Below, in pieces: positions 15,101 to 27,559 of a stretch of DNA of 64,000 bases. Made by a program: the position numbers and the translations under genes. Every line of letters starts with the position of its first letter. The first letter of the stretch is position 1. Source of the DNA: Sympetrum striolatum (lineage: Eukaryota; Arthropoda; Insecta; Odonata; Libellulidae); contig OX388348.1 in NCBI GenBank assembly GCA_947579665.1, positions 12,276,001 to 12,340,000 on the forward strand, written 5' to 3'. A model generated the notes under the pieces. The model was not told the DNA's origin. It worked only from the letters and a program-made list of their open reading frames with translations, and did no database searches.

Positions 15101-18100
15101 AAATTTTTTCCTCTTTTTTTCCTAAATTTTCGTCATGTTATCGAGATATAACCGATTAAAGCAACTAAAACGAATAATTTTTGAGAAATTTCAATTTTTC
15201 CCCCTTTTTTCCCTTAATTTTCGTTATTCTAACGAGATTTTATCGAAAAAAACTAACAAGAACGAATAATTTTAGCGAAATTTAAATATTTTTTCCTTAA
15301 TTTTCCTCATATTATCGAGATATTTACGAAAAAAATCAACAAAACCGATTAATTTTAGCCGAATTTCTTTTTTTTTCCTTACTCTTCCTCATTTTATCAA
15401 GATTTTATCAAGGAAGGAAAAAAAAACGAATAATTTAAGCGAAATTTCAATTTTTTCCTCTTTTTTTCCTCAATTTTCCTCATTTTATCGAGATATTATC
15501 GAAAAAAGCAACAAAAACGAATAATTTTAGCGAAATTTAATTTTTCTCCCTCTTATTTTTCCTTCATATTCGTCATTATTTTTTTCCCTTAATTTTCCTC
15601 ATTTTATCGAAATATGACCGAAAAAAGGAACATAATTTAATAATTTTAGCGAAATTTCAATTTTTTCCTCTTTTTTTCCTTAATTTTCCTCATTTTATCG
15701 AAATATTATCGAAAAAAAGGAACAAAACTGAATAATTCTAGAGAAATTTCCATTTTTTCCCCTTTTTTTCCTTAATTTCCTCATTTTGTCGAGATAATAT
15801 CGATAAAAGCATAAAAAAGAATAATTTTAGCGAAATTTCCCTTTTTTTTCTTTACTTTTCCTCATTTTATCAAGATTATATCGAAAAAGGAAACAAAAAC
15901 GAATAATTTTAGCGAAATTTAAATTTTTTCCTCTTCTTTTCCTTAATTTTCGTCATAATAACGAGATTTTATCGAAAAAAGAAACAAAAACGAATAATTT
16001 TAGCGAAATTTAAATATATTTTACTTGATTTTCCTCATTTTATCTAGATATTTACGAAAAAAATCAACAAAACCGATTAATTTTAGCGAAATTTCAATTT
16101 TTTTTCTTACTCTTCCTCATTTTATCAAGATTTTATCAAAAAAGGAAACAAAAACGAATAATTTTGGCGAAATTTGAATTTTTTCCATTTTTTTTCCTTA
16201 TTTTCCTCATTTTATCGAGATATTATCGAAAAAAGCAACAAAAACGATTAATTTTAGCGAAATTTAATTTTTTTTCCTGTTATTTTTCCTTCATTTTCGT
16301 CATTATATAGAGATATTTCCGAAAAAAGAAAGAAAAGCGAATAAGTTAAGCGAAATTTTAATTTTTTCCTATTTTTTTCCCTTAATTTTCATCATTTTAT
16401 CAAGATTTTATCGAAAAAAGAAACAAAAACGATTAATTTTAGCGAAATTTAAGTTTTGTTTCTTACTTTTCCTCATTTTATCAAGATTTTATCGAAATAA
16501 GAAACAAAAACGAATAATTTTAGCGAAATTTAAGTTTTGTTTCCTTAATTTTCCTCATTTTGTCGAGATATGACCGGAAAAAGCCACAAAAACGAATAAT
16601 TTTAGCGAAATTTCAAATTTTTTCCTCTTTTTTTCCTAAATTTTCGTCATGTTATCGAGATATAACCGATTAAAGCAACTAAAACGAATAATTTTTGAGA
16701 AATTTCAATTTTTCCCCCTTTTTTCCCTTAATTTTCGTTATTCTAACGAGATTTTATCGAAAAAAACTAACAAGAACGAATAATTTTAGCGAAATTTAAA
16801 TATTTTTTCCTTAATTTTCCTCATATTATCGAGATATTTACGAAAAAAATCAACAAAACCGATTAATTTTAGCCGAATTTCTTTTTTTTTCCTTACTCTT
16901 CCTCATTTTATCAAGATTTTATCAAGGAAGGAAAAAAAAACGAATAATTTAAGCGAAATTTCAATTTTTTCCTCTTTTTTTCCTCAATTTTCCTCATTTT
17001 ATCGAGATATTATCGAAAAAAGCAACAAAAACGAATAATTTTAGCGAAATTTAATTTTTCTCCCTCTTATTTTTCCTTCATATTCGTCATTATTTTTTTC
17101 CCTTAATTTTCCTCATTTTATCGAAATATGACCGAAAAAAGGAACATAATTTAATAATTTTAGCGAAATTTCAATTTTTTCCTCTTTTTTTCCTTAATTT
17201 TCCTCATTTTATCGAAATATTATCGAAAAAAAGGAACAAAACTGAATAATTCTAGAGAAATTTCCATTTTTTCCCCTTTTTTTCCTTAATTTCCTCATTT
17301 TGTCGAGATAATATCGATAAAAGCATAAAAAAGAATAATTTTAGCGAAATTTCCCTTTTTTTTCTTTACTTTTCCTCATTTTATCAAGATTATATCGAAA
17401 AAGGAAACAAAAACGAATAATTTTAGCGAAATTTAAATTTTTTCCTCTTCTTTTCCTTAATTTTCGTCATAATAACGAGATTTTATCGAAAAAAGAAACA
17501 AAAACGAATAATTTTAGCGAAATTTAAATATATTTTACTTGATTTTCCTCATTTTATCTAGATATTTACGAAAAAAATCAACAAAACCGATTAATTTTAG
17601 CGAAATTTCAATTTTTTTTCTTACTCTTCCTCATTTTATCAAGATTTTATCAAAAAAGGAAACAAAAACGAATAATTTTGGCGAAATTTGAATTTTTTCC
17701 ATTTTTTTTCCTTATTTTCCTCATTTTATCGAGATATTATCGAAAAAAGCAACAAAAACGATTAATTTTAGCGAAATTTAATTTTTTTTCCTGTTATTTT
17801 TCCTTCATTTTCGTCATTATATAGAGATATTTCCGAAAAAAGAAAGAAAAGCGAATAAGTTAAGCGAAATTTTAATTTTTTCCTATTTTTTTCCCTTAAT
17901 TTTCATCATTTTATCAAGATTTTATCGAAAAAAGAAACAAAAACGATTAATTTTAGCGAAATTTAAGTTTTGTTTCTTACTTTTCCTCATTTTATCAAGA
18001 TTTTATCGAAATAAGAAACAAAAACGAATAATTTTAGCGAAATTTAAGTTTTGTTTCCTTAATTTTCCTCATTTTGTCGAGATATGACCGGAAAAAGCCA

Positions 18101-18245
18101 CAAAAACGAATAATTTTAGCGAAATTTCAAATTTTTTCCTCTTTTTTTCCTAAATTTTCGTCATGTTATCGAGATATAACCGATTAAAGCAACTAAAACG
18201 AATAATTTTTGAGAAATTTCAATTTTTCCCCCTTTTTTCCCTTAA
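12195..18245 (+). repeat. Four tandem copies of a 1,514-bp higher-order repeat
   Basis: The marker GTTATTCTAACGAGA occurs at 12,195, 13,709, 15,223 and 16,737, three intervals of exactly 1,514 bp. The copies differ by few substitutions, for example GAATACGTTAAG versus GAATAAGTTAAG and CGAATACTTTTAG versus CGAATAATTTTAG. Each copy includes a partial monomer (CGTCATTATTTTTTTCCC) that interrupts the regular spacing and acts as a fingerprint. The fourth copy ends at about 18,245, where TTTTCGTTATT is replaced by TTTCCTCATTTTGACG and Y-type monomers begin. Confidence 0.92.
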
Positions 18246-21200
18246 TTTCCTCATTTTGACGAGATATTATCGAAAAAAGCAACAAAAACGAATAATTTTA
18301 GTGAAATTTCAATTTTTTTCCCATTTTTTTCCTTAATCTTCCTCATTTTATCGAGATATGACCGAAAAAAGCAACAAAAGCGAATAATTTTAGCGAAATT
18401 CTACTTTTTCTCTTTTATTTCCTTAATTTTCCTAAGTTTTATCGAGATATGACCGAAAAAAGCAACAAAAACGAATTATTATAACGAAATTTCAATTTTT
18501 TTCCTCTTGTTTTCTCTTAATTTTCCTCGTTTTATGGAGATATGACCGAAAAAAGGAACAAAAATGAATAATTTTAGAGAAATTTCAATTTTTTCCCCTT
18601 TTTTTCCGTAATATCCTCATTTTGTCGAAATACTATCGAAAAAAGCAAAATAAAACAATAATTTTAGTGAAATTTCCATTTTTTTCCTTAATTTTCCTCA
18701 TTTTGTCGAGATATGACCGAAAAAAGCAACAAAAGCGAATAATGTTAGCGAAATTTCAATTTTGTTCCTTACTCTATCTCATTTTATCAAGATTTTATCG
18801 AAAAAGGAAACAAAAACTAATAATTTTAGCGAATGTTCCATTTTTTCCTCTTTTTTTCCTAAATTTCCTCATTTTGTCGAGATATTATCGAAAAAAGCAA
18901 CAAAGCGAATAATTTTAGCGAAATTTCGATTTTTTTCCTCTTTTTTTCCTTAATTTTCGTCATTTTATCGAGATATGACCGAAAAAAGCCACAAAAACGA
19001 ATAATTTTTGCGAAATTTCAAATTTTTTCCTCTTTTATTCCTTAATTTTCGTCATTTTATCGAGACATGATCGAAAAAAGCAAAGAAAACGGATAATTTC
19101 ACCGAAATTTCCATTTTTTGCCTCTATTTTACTTTTATATTTCGTCAGTTTTTCTAGATTTCATCGAAGAAAAGCAAGGAAAGCAGATAATTTTAGCGAA
19201 ATTTTAAATTTTTTTCCTCTATTTTGCCTAAAATTTCGTCATTTCATCGAGATTTGATCGAAAAAGGAAAAAAAAAAGAATAATTTTAGCGAAATATAAA
19301 TTTTTTCCTTAATTTTCCTCATTTTAACGAGATATTATCGAAAAAAGCAACAAAAACGAATAATTTTAGCGAAATATAATTTTTTCCCTCTAATTTTTCC
19401 TTCATTTTCGTTATTATATCGAGATATTACTGAAAAAAGCAACAAAAGCGAACAATTAAAACGATATTTCAATTTTTTCCTCTTTTTTCCCCTTAATTTT
19501 CCTCATTTCATCGAGATATTATCGAAAAAAGGAACAAAAACGAATAATTTTAGAGAAATTTCAATTTTTTTCCCCTTTTTTCCTTAATTTCCTCATTTTA
19601 TCAAGATTTTATCAAAAAAGGAAACAAAAACGAATAATTTTTGCGAAATTTCAATTTTTTCCTCTTTTCTTACTCAATTTTCGTCATTATAACAAGATTT
19701 TATCGAAAAAAGAAACAAAAACGAATAATTTTAGTGAAATTTCAATTTTTCTCTCTTTTTTTTCTTAATTTTCGTCATTATAACGAGATTTTATCGATAA
19801 AGGAAACAAAACCATATAATATTAGCGAAATTTAAATATTTTTTCCTTAATTTTCCTCATTTTATCGAGATATTATCGAAAAGAGCAACAAAAACGAAAA
19901 ATTTTTGCGAAATATAATTTTTTTCCCTCTAATTTTTCCTTTATTTTTGTCATTATATCAAGATTTTACCGAAAAAAGCAACAAAAGCGAATAATTAAAG
20001 CGAAATTTCAATTTTTTTCCTCTTTTTTCCCTACATTTTCCTCATTTTATCAAGATTTTATCGAAAAAAGAAACAAAAACGAATAATTTTAGCGAAATTA
20101 AAATTTTGTTTCCTTATTTTTCCTCATTTTATCGAGATATGACCGGAAAAAACTACAAGAACGAATAATTTTAGCGAAATTTCTAATTCTTTTCTCATTT
20201 TTTCCTAAATTTTCGTCATTTTATCGAAATATGACCAAAAAAAGCAACAAAAGCGAATAATTTTAGCGAAATTTCACTTTCTTTTCCTTACTTTTCCTCA
20301 TTCTATCAAGATTTTATCGAAAAAGGAAACAAAAACCAATAATTTTAGCAAAACTTCAGTTTTTTCCTATTTTTTCCTTAATTTTCGTTATTCTAACGAG
20401 ATTTTATCGAAAAAAACTAACAAGAACGAATAATTTTAGCGAAATTTAAATATTTTTTCCTTAATTTTCCTCATATTATCGAGATATTTACGAAAAAAAT
20501 CAACAAAACCGATTAATTTTAGCCGAATTTCTTTTTTTTTTCCTTACTCTTCCTCATTTTATCAAGATTTTATCAAGGAAGGAAAAAAAACGAATAATTT
20601 AAGCGAAATTTCTATTTTTTCCTCTTTTTTTCCTTAATTTCCCCAATTTGTCGAGATATTATCGAAAAAAGCAACAAAAACTAATAATTTTAGTGAAATT
20701 TCGATTTTTTCCCAATTATTTTCCTCAATTTTCCTCATTTTATCGAAATATTATCGAAAAAAGCAACAAAAACGAATAATTTTAGCGAAATTTAATTTTT
20801 CTCCCTCTTATTTTTCCTTCATATTCGTCATTATTTTTTTCCCTTAATTTTCCTCATTTTATCGAAATATGACCGAAAAAAGGAACATAATTTAATAATT
20901 TTAGCGAAATTTCAATTTTTTCCTCTTTTTTTCCTTAATTTTCCTCATTTTATCGAAATATTATCGAAAAAAAGGAACAAAACTGAATAATTCTAGAGAA
21001 ATTTCCATTTTTTCCCCTTTTTTTCCTTAATTTCCTCATTTTGTCGAGATAATATCGATAAAAGCATAAAAAAGAATAATTTTAGCGAAATTTCCCTTTT
21101 TTTTCTTTACTTTTCCTCATTTTATCAAGATTATATCGAAAAAGGAAACAAAAACGAATAATTTTAGCGAAATTTAAATTTTTTCCTCTTCTTTTCCTTA

Positions 21201-24200
21201 ATTTTCGTCATAATAACGAGATTTTATCGAAAAAAGAAACAAAAACGAATAATTTTAGCGAAATTTAAATATATTTTACTTGATTTTCCTCATTTTATCT
21301 AGATATTTACGAAAAAAATCAACAAAACCGATTAATTTTAGCGAAATTTCAATTTTTTTTCTTACTCTTCCTCATTTTATCAAGATTTTATCAAAAAAGG
21401 AAACAAAAACGAATAATTTTGGCGAAATTTGAATTTTTTCCATTTTTTTTCCTTATTTTCCTCATTTTATCGAGATATTATCGAAAAAAGCAACAAAAAC
21501 GATTAATTTTAGCGAAATTTAATTTTTTTTCCTGTTATTTTTCCTTCATTTTCGTCATTATATAGAGATATTTCCGAAAAAAGAAAGAAAAGCGAATAAG
21601 TTAAGCGAAATTTTAATTTTTTCCTATTTTTTTCCCTTAATTTTCATCATTTTATCAAGATTTTATCGAAAAAAGAAACAAAAACGATTAATTTTAGCGA
21701 AATTTAAGTTTTGTTTCTTACTTTTCCTCATTTTATCAAGATTTTATCGAAATAAGAAACAAAAACGAATAATTTTAGCGAAATTTAAGTTTTGTTTCCT
21801 TAATTTTCCTCATTTTGTCGAGATATGACCGGAAAAAGCCACAAAAACGAATAATTTTAGCGAAATTTCAATTTTTTTCCCATTTTTTTCCTTAATCTTC
21901 CTCATTTTATCGAGATATGACCGAAAAAAGCAACAAAAGCGAATAATTTTAGCGAAATTCTACTTTTTCTCTTTTATTTCCTTAATTTTCCTAAGTTTTA
22001 TCGAGATATGACCGAAAAAAGCAACAAAAACGAATTATTATAACGAAATTTCAATTTTTTTCCTCTTGTTTTCTCTTAATTTTCCTCGTTTTATGGAGAT
22101 ATGACCGAAAAAAGGAACAAAAATGAATAATTTTAGAGAAATTTCAATTTTTTCCCCTTTTTTTCCGTAATATCCTCATTTTGTCGAAATACTATCGAAA
22201 AAAGCAAAATAAAACAATAATTTTAGTGAAATTTCCATTTTTTTCCTTAATTTTCCTCATTTTGTCGAGATATGACCGAAAAAAGCAACAAAAGCGAATA
22301 ATGTTAGCGAAATTTCAATTTTGTTCCTTACTCTATCTCATTTTATCAAGATTTTATCGAAAAAGGAAACAAAAACTAATAATTTTAGCGAATGTTCCAT
22401 TTTTTCCTCTTTTTTTCCTAAATTTCCTCATTTTGTCGAGATATTATCGAAAAAAGCAACAAAGCGAATAATTTTAGCGAAATTTCGATTTTTTTCCTCT
22501 TTTTTTCCTTAATTTTCGTCATTTTATCGAGATATGACCGAAAAAAGCCACAAAAACGAATAATTTTTGCGAAATTTCAAATTTTTTCCTCTTTTATTCC
22601 TTAATTTTCGTCATTTTATCGAGACATGATCGAAAAAAGCAAAGAAAACGGATAATTTCACCGAAATTTCCATTTTTTGCCTCTATTTTACTTTTATATT
22701 TCGTCAGTTTTTCTAGATTTCATCGAAGAAAAGCAAGGAAAGCAGATAATTTTAGCGAAATTTTAAATTTTTTTCCTCTATTTTGCCTAAAATTTCGTCA
22801 TTTCATCGAGATTTGATCGAAAAAGGAAAAAAAAAAGAATAATTTTAGCGAAATATAAATTTTTTCCTTAATTTTCCTCATTTTAACGAGATATTATCGA
22901 AAAAAGCAACAAAAACGAATAATTTTAGCGAAATATAATTTTTTCCCTCTAATTTTTCCTTCATTTTCGTTATTATATCGAGATATTACTGAAAAAAGCA
23001 ACAAAAGCGAACAATTAAAACGATATTTCAATTTTTTCCTCTTTTTTCCCCTTAATTTTCCTCATTTCATCGAGATATTATCGAAAAAAGGAACAAAAAC
23101 GAATAATTTTAGAGAAATTTCAATTTTTTTCCCCTTTTTTCCTTAATTTCCTCATTTTATCAAGATTTTATCAAAAAAGGAAACAAAAACGAATAATTTT
23201 TGCGAAATTTCAATTTTTTCCTCTTTTCTTACTCAATTTTCGTCATTATAACAAGATTTTATCGAAAAAAGAAACAAAAAGGAATAATTTTAGTGAAATT
23301 TCAATTTTTCTCTCTTTTTTTTCTTAATTTTCGTCATTATAACGAGATTTTATCGATAAAGGAAACAAAACCATATAATATTAGCGAAATTTAAATATTT
23401 TTTCCTTAATTTTCCTCATTTTATCGAGATATTATCGAAAAGAGCAACAAAAACGAAAAATTTTTGCGAAATATAATTTTTTTCCCTCTAATTTTTCCTT
23501 TATTTTTGTCATTATATCAAGATTTTACCGAAAAAAGCAACAAAAGCGAATAATTAAAGCGAAATTTCAATTTTTTTCCTCTTTTTTCCCTACATTTTCC
23601 TCATTTTATCAAGATTTTATCGAAAAAAGAAACAAAAACGAATAATTTTAGCGAAATTAAAATTTTGTTTCCTTATTTTTCCTCATTTTATCGAGATATG
23701 ACCGGAAAAAACTACAAGAACGAATAATTTTAGCGAAATTTCTAATTCTTTTCTCATTTTTTCCTAAATTTTCGTCATTTTATCGAAATATGACCAAAAA
23801 AAGCAACAAAAGCGAATAATTTTAGCGAAATTTCACTTTCTTTTCCTTACTTTTCCTCATTCTATCAAGATTTTATCGAAAAAGGAAACAAAAACCAATA
23901 ATTTTAGCAAAACTTCAGTTTTTTCCTATTTTTTCCTTAATTTTCGTTATTCTAACGAGATTTTATCGAAAAAAACTAACAAGAACGAATAATTTTAGCG
24001 AAATTTAAATATTTTTTCCTTAATTTTCCTCATATTATCGAGATATTTACGAAAAAAATCAACAAAACCGATTAATTTTAGCCGAATTTCTTTTTTTTTT
24101 CCTTACTCTTCCTCATTTTATCAAGATTTTATCAAGGAAGGAAAAAAAAACGAATAATTTAAGCGAAATTTCTATTTTTTCCTCTTTTTTTCCTTAATTT

Positions 24201-26530
24201 CCCCAATTTGTCGAGATATTATCGAAAAAAGCAACAAAAACTAATAATTTTAGTGAAATTTCGATTTTTTCCCAATTATTTTCCTCAATTTTCCTCATTT
24301 TATCGAAATATTATCGAAAAAAGCAACAAAAACGAATAATTTTAGCGAAATTTAATTTTTCTCCCTCTTATTTTTCCTTCATATTCGTCATTATTTTTTT
24401 CCCTTAATTTTCCTCATTTTATCGAAATATGACCGAAAAAAGGAACATAATTTAATAATTTTAGCGAAATTTCAATTTTTTCCTCTTTTTTTCCTTAATT
24501 TTCCTCATTTTATCGAAATATTATCGAAAAAAAGGAACAAAACTGAATAATTCTAGAGAAATTTCCATTTTTTCCCCTTTTTTTCCTTAATTTCCTCATT
24601 TTGTCGAGATAATATCGATAAAAGCATAAAAAAGAATAATTTTAGCGAAATTTCCCTTTTTTTTCTTTACTTTTCCTCATTTTATCAAGATTATATCGAA
24701 AAAGGAAACAAAAACGAATAATTTTAGCGAAATTTAAATTTTTTCCTCTTCTTTTCCTTAATTTTCGTCATAATAACGAGATTTTATCGAAAAAAGAAAC
24801 AAAAACGAATAATTTTAGCGAAATTTAAATATATTTTACTTGATTTTCCTCATTTTATTTAGATATTTACGAAAAAAATCAACAAAACCGATTAATTTTA
24901 GCGAAATTTCAATTTTTTTTCTTACTCTTCCTCATTTTATCAAGATTTTATCAAAAAAGGAAACAAAAACGAATAATTTTGGCGAAATTTGAATTTTTTC
25001 CATTTTTTTTCCTTATTTTCCTCATTTTATCGAGATATTATCGAAAAAAGCAACAAAAACGATTAATTTTAGCGAAATTTAATTTTTTTTCCTGTTATTT
25101 TTCCTTCATTTTCGTCATTATATAGAGATATTTCCGAAAAAAGAAAGAAAAGCGAATAAGTTAAGCGAAATTTTAATTTTTTCCTATTTTTTTCCCTTAA
25201 TTTTCATCATTTTATCAAGATTTTATCGAAAAAAGAAACAAAAACGATTAATTTTAGCGAAATTTAAGTTTTGTTTCTTACTTTTCCTCATTTTATCAAG
25301 ATTTTATCGAAATAAGAAACAAAAACGAATAATTTTAGCGAAATTTAAGTTTTGTTTCCTTAATTTTCCTCATTTTGTCGAGATATGACCGGAAAAAGCC
25401 ACAAAAACGAATAATTTTAGCGAAATTTCAAATTTTTTCCTCTTTTTTTCCTAAATTTTCGTCATGTTATCGAGATATAACCGATTAAAGCAACTAAAAC
25501 GAATAATTTTTGAGAAATTTCAATTTTTCCCCCTTTTTTCCCTTAATTTCCTCATTTTGACGAGATATTATCGAAAAAAGCAACAAAAACGAATAATTTT
25601 AGTGAAATTTCAATTTTTTTCCCATTTTTTTCCTTAATCTTCCTCATTTTATCGAGATATGACCGAAAAAAGCAACAAAAGCGAATAATTTTAGCGAAAT
25701 TCTACTTTTTCTCTTTTATTTCCTTAATTTTCCTAAGTTTTATCGAGATATGACCGAAAAAAGCAACAAAAACGAATTATTATAACGAAATTTCAATTTT
25801 TTTCCTCTTGTTTTCTCTTAATTTTCCTCGTTTTATGGAGATATGACCGAAAAAAGGAACAAAAATGAATAATTTTAGAGAAATTTCAATTTTTTCCCCT
25901 TTTTTTCCGTAATATCCTCATTTTGTCGAAATACTATCGAAAAAAGCAAAATAAAACAATAATTTTAGTGAAATTTCCATTTTTTTCCTTAATTTTCCTC
26001 ATTTTGTCGAGATATGACCGAAAAAAGCAACAAAAGCGAATAATGTTAGCGAAATTTCAATTTTGTTCCTTACTCTATCTCATTTTATCAAGATTTTATC
26101 GAAAAAGGAAACAAAAACTAATAATTTTAGCGAATGTTCCATTTTTTCCTCTTTTTTTCCTAAATTTCCTCATTTTGTCGAGATATTATCGAAAAAAGCA
26201 ACAAAGCGAATAATTTTAGCGAAATTTCGATTTTTTTCCTCTTTTTTTCCTTAATTTTCGTCATTTTATCGAGATATGACCGAAAAAAGCCACAAAAACG
26301 AATAATTTTTGCGAAATTTCAAATTTTTTCCTCTTTTATTCCTTAATTTTCGTCATTTTATCGAGACATGATCGAAAAAAGCAAAGAAAACGGATAATTT
26401 CACCGAAATTTCCATTTTTTGCCTCTATTTTACTTTTATATTTCGTCAGTTTTTCTAGATTTCATCGAAGAAAAGCAAGGAAAGCAGATAATTTTAGCGA
26501 AATTTTAAATTTTTTTCCTCTATTTTGCCT
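18245..26530 (+). repeat. Alternating Y and X blocks: 3,559-bp and 3,742-bp higher-order repeats
   Basis: Y blocks of about 1 kb (near 18,245-19,259, 21,866-22,818 and 25,550-26,530) alternate with X blocks (near 19,259-21,865 and 22,818-25,550). A Y marker recurs at 18,622, 22,181 and 25,923, spacings of 3,559 and 3,742. The 183-bp difference is a two-monomer segment present near 25,430-25,610 and absent at 21,866. It is consistent with unequal exchange or slippage between monomers. Confidence 0.85.
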
Positions 26531-26945
26531 AAAATTTCGTCATTTCATCGAGATTTGATCGAAGAAAAGCAACGAAAATGGATAATTTTTAGAAATTTCA
26601 ATTATTTTCCTTTAATTTGCCTTAATTTTCGTCATTTTTTCCATAGAAAATCGAAAAAAGCAACGAAAACGAGTAATTTCACCGAAATTTCATTTTTTTT
26701 CCTCTCTTTTACCTACATTTTAGTCATTTCATGGAGATTTGATCGAAGAAAAGCAACGAAAACGAAAAAATTTAGTGAAATTTCAATATTTTTCTCTATT
26801 TTGATTTAATTTTCTTCATTTAATCGAGATATGTTCGGATAAAGCAACGAAATCGGATAATTTCACCGAAATTTCCTATTATTTCCTCTATTTTGGCTAA
26901 ATTTTCATCATTCCATCGTGATAAGATCGAGGAAAAGCAATGAAA
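26530..26945 (+). repeat. Decayed edge of the satellite array
   Basis: The last four or five monomers are still recognisable (GATCGAAGAAAAGCAACGAAAA, AATTTCACCGAAATTTCC) but carry many more changes than any interior monomer, and repeat spacing becomes irregular. The array stops at about 26,945, just after AAGCAATGAAACGG, where the Tigger-like sequence starts. Confidence 0.8.
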
Positions 26946-27280
26946 CGGATTTTCAGTAGCCGCTCCTTGTCCAGCAGCAGGGTCCAAGCCTTATTGAAGC
27001 AACTTTTTATATGCTTTGCAGGGACCGATTCCCAAGCTTCTCCAATCGCTCTTACAGCTTCCAAAACAGTCCAACTTAATGTATCACTTCCTTTCCCTGC
27101 TCGTACCAGATGAATCCGATAATATCTCTTCAGTAGAGCGATGATTCCCTGATCCAATGGCTGCAAACGACTAGTTGTGTTTGGCGGAAAAAACCTTGAT
27201 GTTAGTCAACTCCATTTTTCCTAGGTTGTGGGCAGCGCAGTTGTCCATCGTGAGTAACACATGACGATTCTGAGCAGCCA
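26945..27280 (-). pseudogene. Tigger/pogo-type (DDE_1) transposase fragment, frameshifted
   Basis: Read on the minus strand, the first part encodes HVLLTMDNCAAHNLGKMELT, the segment around the second catalytic Asp (TMDNCAAH). The second part encodes PPNTTSRLQPLDQGIIALLK followed by KRYYRIHLVRAGKG, the segment leading to the third acidic residue (PLDQGII). The two parts are in different frames: about two bases are missing within the run of T after KVF, near 27,195. The reading continues to KERLLK and then runs into satellite sequence. The N-terminal DNA-binding region, the first catalytic Asp and any terminal repeats are absent. This class of transposase is related to CENP-B, but the fragment is not CENP-B itself. 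It is a dead remnant. Confidence 0.85.
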
Positions 27281-27361
27281 TACTTTTTAATCTTTAGGAT
27301 CATAATTAGGATCAATTTTGCAAAATACTTTAGTATATTATAAAAATCTTTATGATTCTGT

Positions 27362-27393
<32 letters not shown>

Positions 27394-27424
27394 GAGCAAA
27401 GATTTGAAGAGTAATTCAAGTCTT
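27281..27424. repeat. AT-rich spacer with a 25-bp poly-T run
   Basis: This stretch between the transposase remnant and the retrotransposon contains an uninterrupted run of 25 T at 27,369-27,393. It could be the poly-A tail of a minus-strand retroposon whose body has been lost, but no body is recognisable. No gene is seen. Confidence 0.6.
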
Positions 27425-27559
27425 AAAGTGATACAGTGGTAGCCAGTATAACATCCGTGTATCCCTCCGCCACGGCAGAATTGGAGTTTTGCTTCAGCAA
27501 TCTGGATACACTTTACGTTTCAAGCTGTTTTTTTGGCTTGAATTCACAAATTACTTGTG

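Larger units (their letters stand above)
1..26945 (+). repeat. Satellite DNA array, ~85-92 bp AT-rich monomer with nested higher-order structure
   Basis: An uninterrupted head-to-tail array, all in one orientation. Each monomer has the same order of blocks: a T/C-rich tract (TTTTTCCTTAATTTTCC), TCATTTTATCGAGATAT, TATCGAAAAAAGCAACAAAA, CGAATAATTTTAGCG, then the 8-bp palindrome GAAATTTC and another T-rich tract. Monomers are about 85-92 bp where I counted them, with shorter variants lacking the second CCTCTTTTT tract, so the window holds roughly 300. The array extends past the left edge. Short Phe/Ile/Ser/Lys-rich reading frames recur at monomer-multiple spacing and are by-products of the repeat, not genes. 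Whether it is centromeric, pericentromeric or interstitial cannot be told from the sequence. The family name is unknown to me. Confidence 0.97.

Noticed and set aside
445..26809. Many open frames of 60-103 codons rich in Phe, Ile, Ser and Lys, some repeated identically (for example at 9,843, 19,641 and 23,200).
   Set aside because: They recur at exact satellite periods, are read through monomers in T- and A-rich registers, and have no domain or codon signature. They are by-products of the repeat.
1..26945. Regular repeats that might suggest a CRISPR array.
   Set aside because: There are no unique spacers; the whole unit repeats, and the setting is eukaryotic. It is satellite DNA.
26945..27280. 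A CENP-B gene next to the satellite.
   Set aside because: The sequence is a frameshifted, truncated Tigger/pogo transposase fragment and lacks the CENP-B DNA-binding region. I also see no CENP-B box pattern in the monomer.
27202..27399. Minus-strand open frame beginning with poly-lysine.
   Set aside because: It comes from translating the 25-bp homopolymer and only by accident runs into the frameshifted transposase sequence.
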